From the NCBI GenBank assembly GCA_964579325.1, contig CAZOHN010000043.1, positions 1 to 20,743 on the forward strand: a stretch of 20,743 nt of DNA, read 5' to 3'. The translations under genes and the position numbers were made by a program. How positions within the stretch are numbered: the first letter of the stretch is position 1; each line of letters begins with the position of its first letter. Source of the stretch: CAZOHN01 sp964579325. Lineage in GTDB: Bacteria > Pseudomonadota > Alphaproteobacteria > Rhodobacterales > Rhodobacteraceae. The notes beneath the pieces were generated by a model. It made no database searches. It was not told the origin of the DNA and saw nothing but the letters and a program-made list of their open reading frames with translations. This document shows, in pieces, positions 7,292-14,209 of this stretch.

Positions 7292-8164
7292 TCAGTCATC
7301 TTCCGATCCCTTGCGGCGGTGGCGCCGGTCCTCGTCGTCGACCGCCGAGGGGTCGGCGTCCCAGGTGATCCGGTCTTCGCCGGCAAGGCAGACGAACCGC
7401 CGACCGCGCATCCGTCCGATCAGCGTCAGCCCCACGTCACGGGCAATCTCGACGCCCCAGCCGGTGAATCCCGACCTGCTCGCGAGAACCGGGATGCCCA
7501 TGAGGGCGGTCTTGATGACCATCTCGGAAGTCAGCCGCCCGGTCGTGTAGAGGATCTTGTCGGCCCCGCCGACGCCGTGGGTGAACATCCATCCCGCGAT
7601 CTTGTCCACCGCATTGTGCCGGCCGACATCCTCCATGTAGACGAGCGGCCGGTCGCGTTCGCACAGGATGGTGCCGTGGATCGCGCCCGCGGCGAGGTAG
7701 AGCGAGGGCGTGGTGTTGATCTGCTTCGCAAGGGCATAGAGCCAGGAGGTCCGAAGTTCGGCGGCGGGAAGGGTCAGGCCTTCCAGCCCCTCCATCATGT
7801 CGCCGAAGACCGTTCCAATGGCGCAGCCCGAGGTCCTGGTCCTCTTCTCGACCTTCTTTTCGTATCCGGTCGCCCGTTCGGTGCGGACGACCACGGCCTC
7901 CGCCTCGTCGTCGTAGTCGACCCCGGTCACCACGTCGTCGGCCCGCAACATGCCCTGGTTGCGCAGGAAGCCTACCGCCAGATACTCGGGGTAGTCCCCG
8001 ATCGTCATCGCGGTGACGATTTCCTGGCTGTTGAGCCAGATCGTCAGAGGCCGTTCCTCCACGACCGAGATCTCCGAGGCCGCACCGCTCTGGTCGACGC
8101 CCGCAACGCGGCGCGTCAGCCGTGGATCGTCGGGGCGGGGCAGGATCGGGGCGCGGATGTCCAT
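7292..8164 (-). CDS. fdhD: Formate dehydrogenase accessory sulfurtransferase FdhD
   Basis: About 290 residues. Family features include ERPLTIWLNSQEIVTAMTIG near the N-terminus, GDYPEYLAVGFLRNQG (56-71), YMEDVGRHNAVDKIAGW and LYTTGRLTSEMVIKTA. FdhD moves sulfur from the IscS cysteine desulfurase onto the bis-MGD cofactor before it enters formate dehydrogenase. The sulfur-transfer loop reads TSGCAIGTVFGDMMEG: Cys114 is present, but the position of the second cysteine of the usual CxxC (Cys121/Cys124 in E. coli) is Gly117. ATG 8164 is preferred over the adjacent GTG 8167. It heads the fdhD-mobA-mobB-moeA operon, which serves the formate dehydrogenase at the left edge, and it diverges from the DUF2478 gene. 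Confidence 0.94.
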   Translation of the reverse strand: MDIRAPILPRPDDPRLTRRVAGVDQSGAASEISVVEERPLTIWLNSQEIVTAMTIGDYPEYLAVGFLRNQGMLRADDVVTGVDYDDEAEAVVVRTERATGYEKKVEKRTRTSGCAIGTVFGDMMEGLEGLTLPAAELRTSWLYALAKQINTTPSLYLAAGAIHGTILCERDRPLVYMEDVGRHNAVDKIAGWMFTHGVGGADKILYTTGRLTSEMVIKTALMGIPVLASRSGFTGWGVEIARDVGLTLIGRMRGRRFVCLAGEDRITWDADPSAVDDEDRRHRRKGSEDD

Positions 8165-8198
8165 CACGGGCGGGTCTCTGGCTTTCTGGTACGGGAGC

Positions 8199-8211
8199 GC
8201 CTAGTTTAGGC
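8199..8211. promoter_or_regulatory. Palindrome in the divergent fdhD / DUF2478 promoter region
   Basis: GCCTA-GTT-TAGGC is a perfect 5-bp dyad with a 3-base centre in the 80-base gap between the divergent fdhD and DUF2478 genes. Position and symmetry suit a repressor or activator site controlling both directions, or a hairpin in the fdhD leader. I cannot name the regulator; it does not match a ModE site as I know it. Tentative. Confidence 0.35.
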
Positions 8212-8244
8212 TCGGGCAGGGGGCTTGCAAGCGCGGGAGGCGCG

Positions 8245-8766
8245 ATGCTGGGGTATATTTCGGCAGAAGGGCGCGGCAGGTCGGACCGACTCCTGTTCGA
8301 GCTTGCCGAGAAGCTTGCCGCCGAGGGCCTCAGGCTTGCCGGCGCGGTACAGGCCAACGTCGAGCGCCGCGAGGGCAATCCGTGCGACATGGACCTGCAT
8401 GTTCTGGCGCGTGGCGAGGTGGTCAAGATCAGCCAGGACCTCGGGCCGGGTGCGCGTGGATGCCGTCTGCATCCGGGCGAACTCGAGCGGGCCGTAGGCG
8501 TGGTGCTGTCGGCACTGGATGAGGGGGTCGCTGACCTCGTGATCGTCAACAAGTTCGGCAAGCAGGAGGCGCTGCACGGAGGCGGCTTCCGCGCTGTCTT
8601 CGCCGCGGCGATGGAGCGCGGCCTGCCGGTCGTTTCCGCCGTCACTCCCGGACAGCTACCTGCATTCCTTGAGTTTGCGGGCGATTTGGCCGAACCGATC
8701 GAGGCCACGCCCGAGGCACTTCGTGTCTGGGTGGTCGCTGCGCTTTCAGCTGCGCAGGCCGCCTAG
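8245..8766 (+). CDS. DUF2478 family protein (NTPase-like, Mo-associated)
   Basis: 173 residues. I recognise the DUF2478 pattern: MLGYISAEGRGRSDRLL at the N-terminus, CDMDLHVLARGEVVKISQDLG, GARGCRLHPGELE and ADLVIVNKFGKQEALHGG. The first segment looks like a Walker A loop in which the lysine is replaced (GRGRS, residues 9-13), and DLVIVNKFG sits where a Walker B strand would be. It may therefore be a degenerate relative of THEP1-like nucleotidases. As I recall, the family is often found beside molybdenum genes; here it diverges from fdhD. ATG 8245 has GGGAGG 4 bases upstream; an in-frame upstream start at 8122 would overlap fdhD antisense and is rejected. Its stop overlaps that of the convergent copper chaperone by 4 bases. 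The function is unknown. Confidence 0.8.
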   Translation: MLGYISAEGRGRSDRLLFELAEKLAAEGLRLAGAVQANVERREGNPCDMDLHVLARGEVVKISQDLGPGARGCRLHPGELERAVGVVLSALDEGVADLVIVNKFGKQEALHGGGFRAVFAAAMERGLPVVSAVTPGQLPAFLEFAGDLAEPIEATPEALRVWVVAALSAAQAA

Positions 8767-8960
8767 CGCACGACGGTGGCGATGTAGCCCGCGCTCGCGA
8801 GAACCCCGAGAACAACCGGATCGGGAATGCCATCGACCCGCACTTTCCGCGTCGCGAGATCGACTTCGACTGTCGCAGCCGGGTCCAGCTCGTGGATTGC
8901 ATCCTCGACCGCCACCTTGCAATGGCCGCAGGTCATCTCGGGTACATCGAATTCGGTCAT
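8763..8960 (-). CDS. copZ: CopZ-like heavy-metal-associated (HMA) domain copper chaperone
   Basis: 65 residues forming a single HMA ferredoxin-like fold. The metal loop is PEMTCGHCKVAVEDAI, with the CxxC that binds Cu(I), followed by VEVDLATRKVRVDG and a C-terminal SAGYIATVVR. Such proteins deliver cytosolic Cu(I) to the N-terminal domains of CopA, whose gene lies 1.3 kb away on the other strand. ATG 8960 has a strong GGAGG site 6 bases upstream. The gene is convergent with DUF2478, with overlapping stops. A mer-like promoter is proposed upstream. Confidence 0.9.
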   Translation of the reverse strand: MTEFDVPEMTCGHCKVAVEDAIHELDPAATVEVDLATRKVRVDGIPDPVVLGVLASAGYIATVVR

Positions 8961-8982
8961 CCTTAACCTCCACGGTTTGCGT

Positions 8983-9014
8983 AACTTACTGCTCCGCTCT
9001 CTGTCGGGCGTCAA
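8983..9014 (-). promoter_or_regulatory. Possible MerR-family promoter of copZ
   Basis: Reading on the minus strand, a TTGACG box (9014-9009) is followed after a long spacer of about 20 bases by TAAGTT (8988-8983), within AGTAAGTTACGC. The downstream half resembles the AGTAAGGTTACGC portion of the mercury-resistance mer promoter as I recall it. An elongated spacer is the hallmark of promoters activated by MerR/CueR-type regulators. The expected dyad between the boxes is poor, and no MerR gene is in the window. Confidence 0.35.
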
Positions 9015-9048
9015 GCGATGTGGCGGCAGAGGAATCCCCCCGGAGGCA

Positions 9049-9077
9049 TACCCCACAGAAAGAGCTTTTGTGGGGTA
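9049..9077. repeat. Inverted repeat 1 upstream of the nucleotidyltransferase-fold gene
   Basis: TACCCCACA (9049-9057) and TGTGGGGTA (9069-9077) are perfect 9-bp arms with an 11-base centre. The half-site starts are 20 bases apart, about two helical turns. The same half-site recurs in inverted repeat 2 at 9094-9121. It lies outside any gene I support. Confidence 0.85.
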
Positions 9078-9093
9078 AGAGATGCCACTATCC

Positions 9094-9121
9094 TACCCCA
9101 CGAAGAATTCACTGTGGGGTA
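9094..9121. repeat. Inverted repeat 2, adjacent to the start codon of the nucleotidyltransferase-fold gene
   Basis: TACCCCAC (9094-9101) and GTGGGGTA (9114-9121) are perfect 8-bp arms with a 12-base centre containing GAATTC. The half-site starts are again 20 bases apart. The repeat ends 5 bases before ATG 9127, so a bound protein would block transcription or initiation, and an RNA hairpin could hide the GGGG part of the ribosome site. A possible promoter (TTGTGG at 9068, TATCCT at 9089) lies between the two repeats. Confidence 0.85.
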
Positions 9122-9126
9122 ATCCT

Positions 9127-10149
9127 ATGATCCGCCATCACAGCGCGACGGGAACGGCCGCCTGGACCGATCTCGCACGGCTCCTGAGCGACAGTGCTGC
9201 GGCAGCGTTGCGGGGCACCCCCCGGCTCAAGCGGGTGGGTGCCAAGGCCTACTGGTACGATCATTACCGCCTCGGCGATGAAACGATAGACCGCTACATC
9301 GGCGAGGATTCCCCCGACCTTCGTGGCCGGCTCGACCGGTACCGCGTCCTCGCAAAGGCAGCAAGAGAGACCGAACGCGACCGCGCGCGGCTTGTCCGCA
9401 TCCTGCGTGCCGAGGGTTTCCTGATGGCCGACATCGGAACCGGGCGGGCGATTGCGGCGATGGCGCGGACGGGCGTGTTCCGCCTTGGCGGTACCCTTGT
9501 CGGCACCCAGGCCTTCCGCACCTACGAGGGCGCCCTCGGTGTCCGGATCGGCTTTGACGAGGCCGCGATGACCGACGATATCGACATCGCGAGTTTCGAG
9601 CGGCTGTCGATCGTTCTGGACGACCGCGTGGAAAGCCCTCTCGCCGAGGTCTTTGCAGAGCTGAAGTTCGATCCGGTGCCCTCGGTCGATGGCGAAAGGG
9701 TCTGGCGTTGGAAGCAGTCCGAACGGCAGACGCTGGTCGAGTTCCTTACCCCTTCCTTCGAGGCGGACGAGGGCCTGCGCGACCTCCCCGCACTCGGCGT
9801 CAGCGCACAGAGTCTGCATTTCCTGAACTACCTGATCGCGGAGCCGCTCCGCGTTCCGCTGCTTTATCGTTCAGGCGTGCTGATCCAAGTTCCCAGACCC
9901 GAGCGTTTCGCGATCCACAAGCTGATCGTTGCCGACCGGCGCCGGGGCGGTGCCGATGCCCTCAAGTCGCGCAAGGACCGGGCGCAGGCCGCCTTCCTGA
10001 TCGAGGCAATGGCCGAGGACCGCCCCGACGATCTCGCTGAAGCCTATGCCGCCGCCCGGTCGGCTGGCCCGGCTTGGCGCACGCGGATTGCGGCCAGCCT
10101 CGCGCGGATGCCGCGGGCTCGGGCCATTCTCGAGACGCTCGACGGCTGA
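9127..10149 (+). CDS. GSU2403-family nucleotidyltransferase-fold protein
   Basis: 340 residues. The central part carries a nucleotidyltransferase signature: GGTLVGTQAFRTYEGALG followed by MTDDIDIAS, where D151 and D153 form the metal-binding DxD. I recognise this as the GSU2403 group (NTP_transf_8), defined by fold; its substrate and biological role are not known to me. Residues 1-110 are basic and helical, with YWYDHYRLGDETIDRYIG, and the C-terminal half has FAIHKLIVADRR. ATG 9127 is preferred over ATG 9082, because the extra 15 residues would be encoded by the repeat region. The ribosome site is weak. The gene separates copZ from copA, which usually stand together, so it may be an insertion. 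No partner toxin or antitoxin gene is adjacent. Confidence 0.78.
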   Translation: MIRHHSATGTAAWTDLARLLSDSAAAALRGTPRLKRVGAKAYWYDHYRLGDETIDRYIGEDSPDLRGRLDRYRVLAKAARETERDRARLVRILRAEGFLMADIGTGRAIAAMARTGVFRLGGTLVGTQAFRTYEGALGVRIGFDEAAMTDDIDIASFERLSIVLDDRVESPLAEVFAELKFDPVPSVDGERVWRWKQSERQTLVEFLTPSFEADEGLRDLPALGVSAQSLHFLNYLIAEPLRVPLLYRSGVLIQVPRPERFAIHKLIVADRRRGGADALKSRKDRAQAAFLIEAMAEDRPDDLAEAYAAARSAGPAWRTRIAASLARMPRARAILETLDG

Positions 10150-10190
10150 GTATCGCCCCGTCCGCAGGCCAGTCGTGTTGCCGCATCCGC

Positions 10191-10221
10191 TTGACCTCAC
10201 CGTGTCGGCATCCCTTATCAT
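10191..10221 (+). promoter_or_regulatory. Possible MerR/CueR-type promoter of copA
   Basis: TTGACC (10191-10196) and TATCAT (10216-10221) are separated by exactly 19 bases, the elongated spacing of promoters activated by MerR-family copper sensors (E. coli copA also starts TTGACC with a 19-base spacer). The spacer shows no clean CueR dyad. The -10 ends 4 bases before ATG 10226, where no Shine-Dalgarno is visible, so a leaderless transcript is possible. Confidence 0.4.
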
Positions 10222-10225
10222 GGGT

Positions 10226-12733
10226 ATGGCCCAGCCGCTGATCCTCAACCCCGAAGGAATGTCCTGCGCCTCCTGTGTCGCGCGCGTCGAGGGGGCGCTC
10301 AAGGCGGTGCCGGGTGTCACTTCGGCCGAGGTGAACCTCGCGTCCGAGACGGCGCGGGTCGTGGGAGGCACCGCCTCGGCCATCTCGGGAGCCTTGGCAA
10401 GAGTGGGCTATCCGGCGCGGATCGAGACCTTGGCCCTGTCGGTCTCCGAGATGACCTGCGCTTCCTGCGTGGGGCGCGTCGAGCGGGCGATTTCCAAGGT
10501 CCCCGGGGTTCTATCGGCCGAGGTGAACCTTGCCGCCGAAACGGCGCGGGTGACGCTCCTTGCCGGGTCCGGGGCCGAGGAGGCAACCCTCGCGGCGCTG
10601 GCGAAGGCCGGGTATCCGGCGACGCGGACCGACACCGCTCCGAAGGCCGACCTCAGGCGGGCCGAAGCCCGAACCCTCGCCCGCGCGGCGCTGCTGGCTG
10701 GCCTCCTGACGCTGCCTGTCTTCATTCTCGAAATGGGCGGCCATGTCTTTCCCGCTTTCCACCACTGGGTCTCGCGGACGATCGGTACTGAGACGAGCCG
10801 CCTGATCCAGTTCGTTCTGACGACGGTGGTCCTCCTCGGTCCTGGCCTGAGGTTCCACACCAAGGGCTGGCCGGCGCTGGTCCGGGGCGCCCCCGACATG
10901 AACGCTCTGGTGGCGCTCGGAACCGCTGCCGCCTGGAGTTACTCGACCGTTGCCACCTTCGCCCCCGCCGTGCTCCCCGACACAGCTCGCGCTGTCTACT
11001 TCGAGGCGGCCGCCGTCATCGTGACGCTGATTCTCGCAGGACGGTGGATGGAGGCCCGTGCCAAGGGCCGCACGGGCGCGGCGATCCGGCGTCTCGCGGG
11101 CCTGCGCCCTGCGACGGCACGGGTCGAGCGGGACGGCACCGTATCCGAGGTAGCCGCCGAGGCGATCCGGCCGGGCGACCTGATCCATCTGCGTCCCGGC
11201 GAGCGTCTAGCGGCCGATGGGGTCGTGGTCTCGGGCGACAGCCACGTGGACGAATCGATGCTTACGGGCGAGCCGATCCCGGTTGCGAAGGGGCAGGGCG
11301 CCGATGTCACCGGCGGAACCGTGAACGGCCCCGGCGTGCTCGTGATCCGAACAACGGCGGTGGGAGAGGCCACGCGGCTGGCCCAGATCATCCGGTTGGT
11401 GGAGGAGGCGCAGGCCGCGCGGCTGCCCGTGCAGGAACTCGTCAACCGTATCACGCTGTGGTTCGTGCCTGCCGTGATGGCCGTGGCACTTGTGGCGGTC
11501 GCCGCCTGGCTGGTCTACGGCCCGGAGCCGAGGCTGACTCATGCCCTAGTGGCAGGCGTCGCCGTTCTCATTATCGCCTGTCCCTGCGCGATGGGGCTTG
11601 CCACGCCGACCTCGATCATGGTCGGCACCGGTCGGGCCGCCGATCTTGGCGTGCTGTTCCGGGGGGGCGCCGCGCTCCAGACGCTTTCCGAGGTGAAGGT
11701 GATCGCCTTCGACAAGACCGGAACGCTCACCGAGGGAAAGCCCGAGGTGACACGCTCGTTTCCTGCCTCCGGCTTCGATGAGCGTGGGCTCCTGGCGCTG
11801 GCAGCCGGGGCGGAAGCCTCATCCGAGCACCCCCTCGCTGCTGCGGTCCTCAGAGCCGCACGCGCTGCCGGGATCAGTCCTGCGGCGGCGGAGGATACGC
11901 GCGCGACGCCGGGCCTAGGGCTGGCTGCGCGGGTGGGGGGGCAAGACGTCCGCGTGGGTTCGGCCCGGTTCCTGGCAGCCGGGGGGGTGGACACGGCTCC
12001 TCTCGCGGGTGAGGCCAAGGCGCTGGCCGTGCGTGGCGCGACACCTGTCTTCGTGGCGGCCGATGGCCAACTGGCGGGTGTTCTCGGCATCGCCGACCGC
12101 CCCCGCACTTCTGCCCGCGCGGCGATCGCGCGGCTTCACGAGATGGGCTTCGAGACGGCGATGATCTCGGGCGACCTGCGCCCCGCCGCCGAGGCCATCG
12201 CCGCCGAACTCGGAATCGACAGGGTGGTTGCCGAGGTTCTGCCGGAGGGCAAGGTCGAGGCTGTCCGGGCGCTGCAATCCGGCGGCGCACGTGTCGCCTT
12301 TACCGGTGACGGCATCAACGACGCGCCAGCGCTGGCTGCTGCCGACGTGGGCATCGCCATCGGTACGGGCACTGACGTCGCGATCGAAAGCGCCGATGTG
12401 GTCCTGATGGGCGAGGACCTTGCCACGCTCGCCACCGCCGTCGAGGTCAGTCGACGCACCATGGCGAACATCCGGCAGAATCTCGTCTGGGCTTTCGGCT
12501 ATAACGCGCTCCTGATCCCGGTCGCCGCTGGTGCACTCTGGCCTGTGACCGGCACCATGCTATCACCGGCCCTGGCAGCCGGGGCAATGGCGCTGTCTTC
12601 GGTCATGGTGCTGACCAACGCGCTGCGGTTGCGCAGGATCGGTTCCGGCAGACAAGCGGTCTCGCTGGACGCAGCCACACCTGCCACTCTGGGTGCAGCT
12701 ACGCACGAAGGCAGCTACCGGAGCGCGAGATAA
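10226..12733 (+). CDS. copA: Copper-exporting P1B-type ATPase CopA
   Basis: About 835 residues. Two HMA domains open the protein, each with a CASC Cu(I) site (GMSCASC at residues 11-17, MTCASC at 76-81). Then come the MA/MB helices, the actuator loop with TGEPIPV, the transmembrane CPC at 452-454 (IACPCAMGLATP), the phosphorylation motif DKTGTLTEGK (Asp496), the SEHPLAAAV nucleotide-site motif and GDGINDAP (694-701). Helices 7-8 keep the P1B-1 signature residues (FGYNALLIP and MALSSVMVLTNALRLRR), which indicates Cu(I)/Ag(I) export from the cytosol across the inner membrane. ATG 10220 is an alternative start. The C-terminus extends about 30 polar residues beyond the usual end. The CopZ-like protein encoded upstream is the likely copper donor. 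Confidence 0.95.
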   Translation: MAQPLILNPEGMSCASCVARVEGALKAVPGVTSAEVNLASETARVVGGTASAISGALARVGYPARIETLALSVSEMTCASCVGRVERAISKVPGVLSAEVNLAAETARVTLLAGSGAEEATLAALAKAGYPATRTDTAPKADLRRAEARTLARAALLAGLLTLPVFILEMGGHVFPAFHHWVSRTIGTETSRLIQFVLTTVVLLGPGLRFHTKGWPALVRGAPDMNALVALGTAAAWSYSTVATFAPAVLPDTARAVYFEAAAVIVTLILAGRWMEARAKGRTGAAIRRLAGLRPATARVERDGTVSEVAAEAIRPGDLIHLRPGERLAADGVVVSGDSHVDESMLTGEPIPVAKGQGADVTGGTVNGPGVLVIRTTAVGEATRLAQIIRLVEEAQAARLPVQELVNRITLWFVPAVMAVALVAVAAWLVYGPEPRLTHALVAGVAVLIIACPCAMGLATPTSIMVGTGRAADLGVLFRGGAALQTLSEVKVIAFDKTGTLTEGKPEVTRSFPASGFDERGLLALAAGAEASSEHPLAAAVLRAARAAGISPAAAEDTRATPGLGLAARVGGQDVRVGSARFLAAGGVDTAPLAGEAKALAVRGATPVFVAADGQLAGVLGIADRPRTSARAAIARLHEMGFETAMISGDLRPAAEAIAAELGIDRVVAEVLPEGKVEAVRALQSGGARVAFTGDGINDAPALAAADVGIAIGTGTDVAIESADVVLMGEDLATLATAVEVSRRTMANIRQNLVWAFGYNALLIPVAAGALWPVTGTMLSPALAAGAMALSSVMVLTNALRLRRIGSGRQAVSLDAATPATLGAATHEGSYRSAR

Positions 12734-12744
12734 CGGCCGCAAGG

Positions 12745-12768
12745 CATGAGCCCGCGAACCGGTTCATG
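12745..12768. other. Hairpin just after copA
   Basis: CATGAGCC (12745-12752) pairs with GGTTCATG (12761-12768) over 8 positions with one G-U, around an 8-base loop. It begins 11 bases after the copA stop. No T run follows, so it is at best a weak or Rho-assisted terminator. The rest of 12734-12928 shows nothing I can identify. Confidence 0.35.
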
Positions 12769-12928
12769 TGGGAGTGTCTGCGCACCTTGTCCGGAGGTTC
12801 CCCCCATTGCGGCCCGAGCCAGAATGCTGCCCAACCCGGCTTTCCAGAACCTTGCGATCGGTCGGCGTCTTTTCAGGCGATTCGCAGTCGTTTCCGCGCG
12901 TGGTGCGCTGGCACGGCGTATTGCCGGC

Positions 12929-13185
12929 CGCGAGCATGAGCGGGGGGACGTGGACTTCTTCCGGCGCTGGCTCGAGTCGTGGTTGCCGCAGGTTCCCGGT
13001 CGCAACACCCTCGCCCGCCGGGAGGGCCTCACCCGATTGCTGCACTATGGTCGCGTCGAGATGGATAACAGCCCCGTCGAATGCCCGATCCGGCCCGGTG
13101 CGCTTGGCCGCAAGACGCATCTCTTCATGGCGAGCCACGGACTGCAATCGCGCGAGGTGTTCTGCGTGGCTATCCGGCGCTGGCT
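12929..13185 (+). pseudogene. IS66-family transposase remnant (C-terminal region)
   Basis: The translation contains FFRRWLESWLPQVPGR, then REGLTRLLHYGRVEMDNSPV, then IRPGALGRKTHLFMASHG. This matches the C-terminal part of IS66 TnpC transposases, whose usual pattern is WLE..L....G.S.LA, then a Trp-containing stretch, then ALTRFLDDGRIELDN..VERAIRPIALGRKN.LFAGSDGG. Decay is evident. The segment normally reading about EAIRYALT between the LA and the Trp/Arg position is missing (roughly 8 residues). VERAIRP has become VECPIRP, and the frame has no IS66 N-terminal two thirds or TnpA/TnpB neighbours. The similarity stops near 13185, where the sequence becomes the 3' end of the opposite-strand Rieske gene. 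It marks an old insertion at the border of the accessory island. Confidence 0.85.
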
Positions 13186-14198
13186 CGCTCCGCTTCGATC
13201 ATCTTGCGCAGGTGATTCCGAAACCGAAGGGGGCCAAGGTCGATGGCCAGATCAAGATTGGGTGTTGTCTGCGTATCCATCCCCTTCTGCACCGCGTTGA
13301 GGACGACCCGATCTTCCTCGAACGCTCCTCTGACTGAGGAAGCGAAGCGCGCGCTGACCTCGGCATCGTCAGGGGCGAAGTTGCGCATCTGGAACCAGTA
13401 GTAGCGTGTCTCGGTGGCGCTGACCGGGGTCATGAAGTTGTAGCTGTCCATGATAAAGCCATCGGTGTGCAGCGGCCTGCCCTCGCCGCCGGTACCTGCC
13501 GGAACGAAGATCGCCTTGATGATGGCGTGGCAGGGCCAATGGACTTCGTAATGCTGCTTGCGATCGCAGTTGCCGGGGAACTTCAGGAACTGCGCGTAGA
13601 AGGGCGCGGCCGGGATGTCGGTCATCCAGCGCCAGACGGTCACGCCCTTTTCGTGGACATCGGTGTTGAGCGGCACGTCATCGGTCCCGGCGCCCGCAAA
13701 GCTTGTCTGGTGAACCCAGGCGACATGGCTGGGGTCGAGGAGGTTGTCGGTCATGTAGAGATAGTTGCATTCGAGCGTCATCGCGTCGCCCCGGTTGACG
13801 CCCCAGGTCGGATCCCCCCAACCGGGAACGTCGAAGATGCGGGCAGGATCGGCGAGGGTTGGGTCCCCCATCCAGACCCAGACCAGCCCGTAGCGTTCCT
13901 CGACCGGATAGGACCGCACACAGGCACGGTGGGGGATACGCTCGGCGCCCGGCACGCGGGTGCAGGTGCCCGTCGCGTCGAAGGTCAAGCCGTGGTAACC
14001 GCATTCCACCTGATCGCCCTGAAGCCGACCCATGGAGAGCGGAAGTTTGCGGTGGGGGCAGGCGTCCTCGAGCGCCGCCACCGAACCGGCCTGAGTACGA
14101 TAGAGCACCAGTGCCTGATCGAGCATCCGCACCGGGGTAAGGCTACGGCCCACCTCATGGTCCCAGGCTGCGACATACCAGGCATTGTGCAGAAACAT
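13170..14198 (-). CDS. VanA-type Rieske non-haem iron oxygenase, oxygenase subunit
   Basis: 342 residues. The Rieske [2Fe-2S] motif is CPH (47-49) plus CGYH (66-69), with the spacing and the SMGRLQGDQVE linker of VanA-like oxygenases. The catalytic domain has TDNLLDPSHVAWVHQ, giving bridging Asp155 and iron ligands His158 and His163. The family performs O- or N-demethylation or ring hydroxylation and needs a separate ferredoxin-reductase, which is not encoded in this window. The substrate cannot be read from sequence. AAGGAG lies 7 bases before ATG 14198. It follows the NicX-like gene by 11 bases in the same operon. The last few codons (after RKMIEAE) are written in IS66-derived sequence, so the original C-terminus was probably replaced. 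Confidence 0.9.
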   Translation of the reverse strand: MFLHNAWYVAAWDHEVGRSLTPVRMLDQALVLYRTQAGSVAALEDACPHRKLPLSMGRLQGDQVECGYHGLTFDATGTCTRVPGAERIPHRACVRSYPVEERYGLVWVWMGDPTLADPARIFDVPGWGDPTWGVNRGDAMTLECNYLYMTDNLLDPSHVAWVHQTSFAGAGTDDVPLNTDVHEKGVTVWRWMTDIPAAPFYAQFLKFPGNCDRKQHYEVHWPCHAIIKAIFVPAGTGGEGRPLHTDGFIMDSYNFMTPVSATETRYYWFQMRNFAPDDAEVSARFASSVRGAFEEDRVVLNAVQKGMDTQTTPNLDLAIDLGPLRFRNHLRKMIEAERASAG

Positions 14199-14209
14199 GT
14201 GACAACTCC

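Noticed and set aside
6734..8209. 491-codon plus-strand frame opposite mobA and fdhD
   Set aside because: Antisense shadow; both minus-strand genes are unambiguous.
9049..9121. CRISPR array
   Set aside because: Only four short half-sites in alternating orientation, with no repeat-spacer periodicity of CRISPR size and no cas genes.
9082..9126. Upstream start for the nucleotidyltransferase-fold gene at ATG 9082
   Set aside because: The added 15 residues would come from the inverted repeats, and nothing in them resembles the family.
12746..13300. Intact transposase gene
   Set aside because: Only a C-terminal IS66 segment is recognisable, it has an internal deletion, and the frame continues into DNA that encodes the Rieske protein on the other strand.
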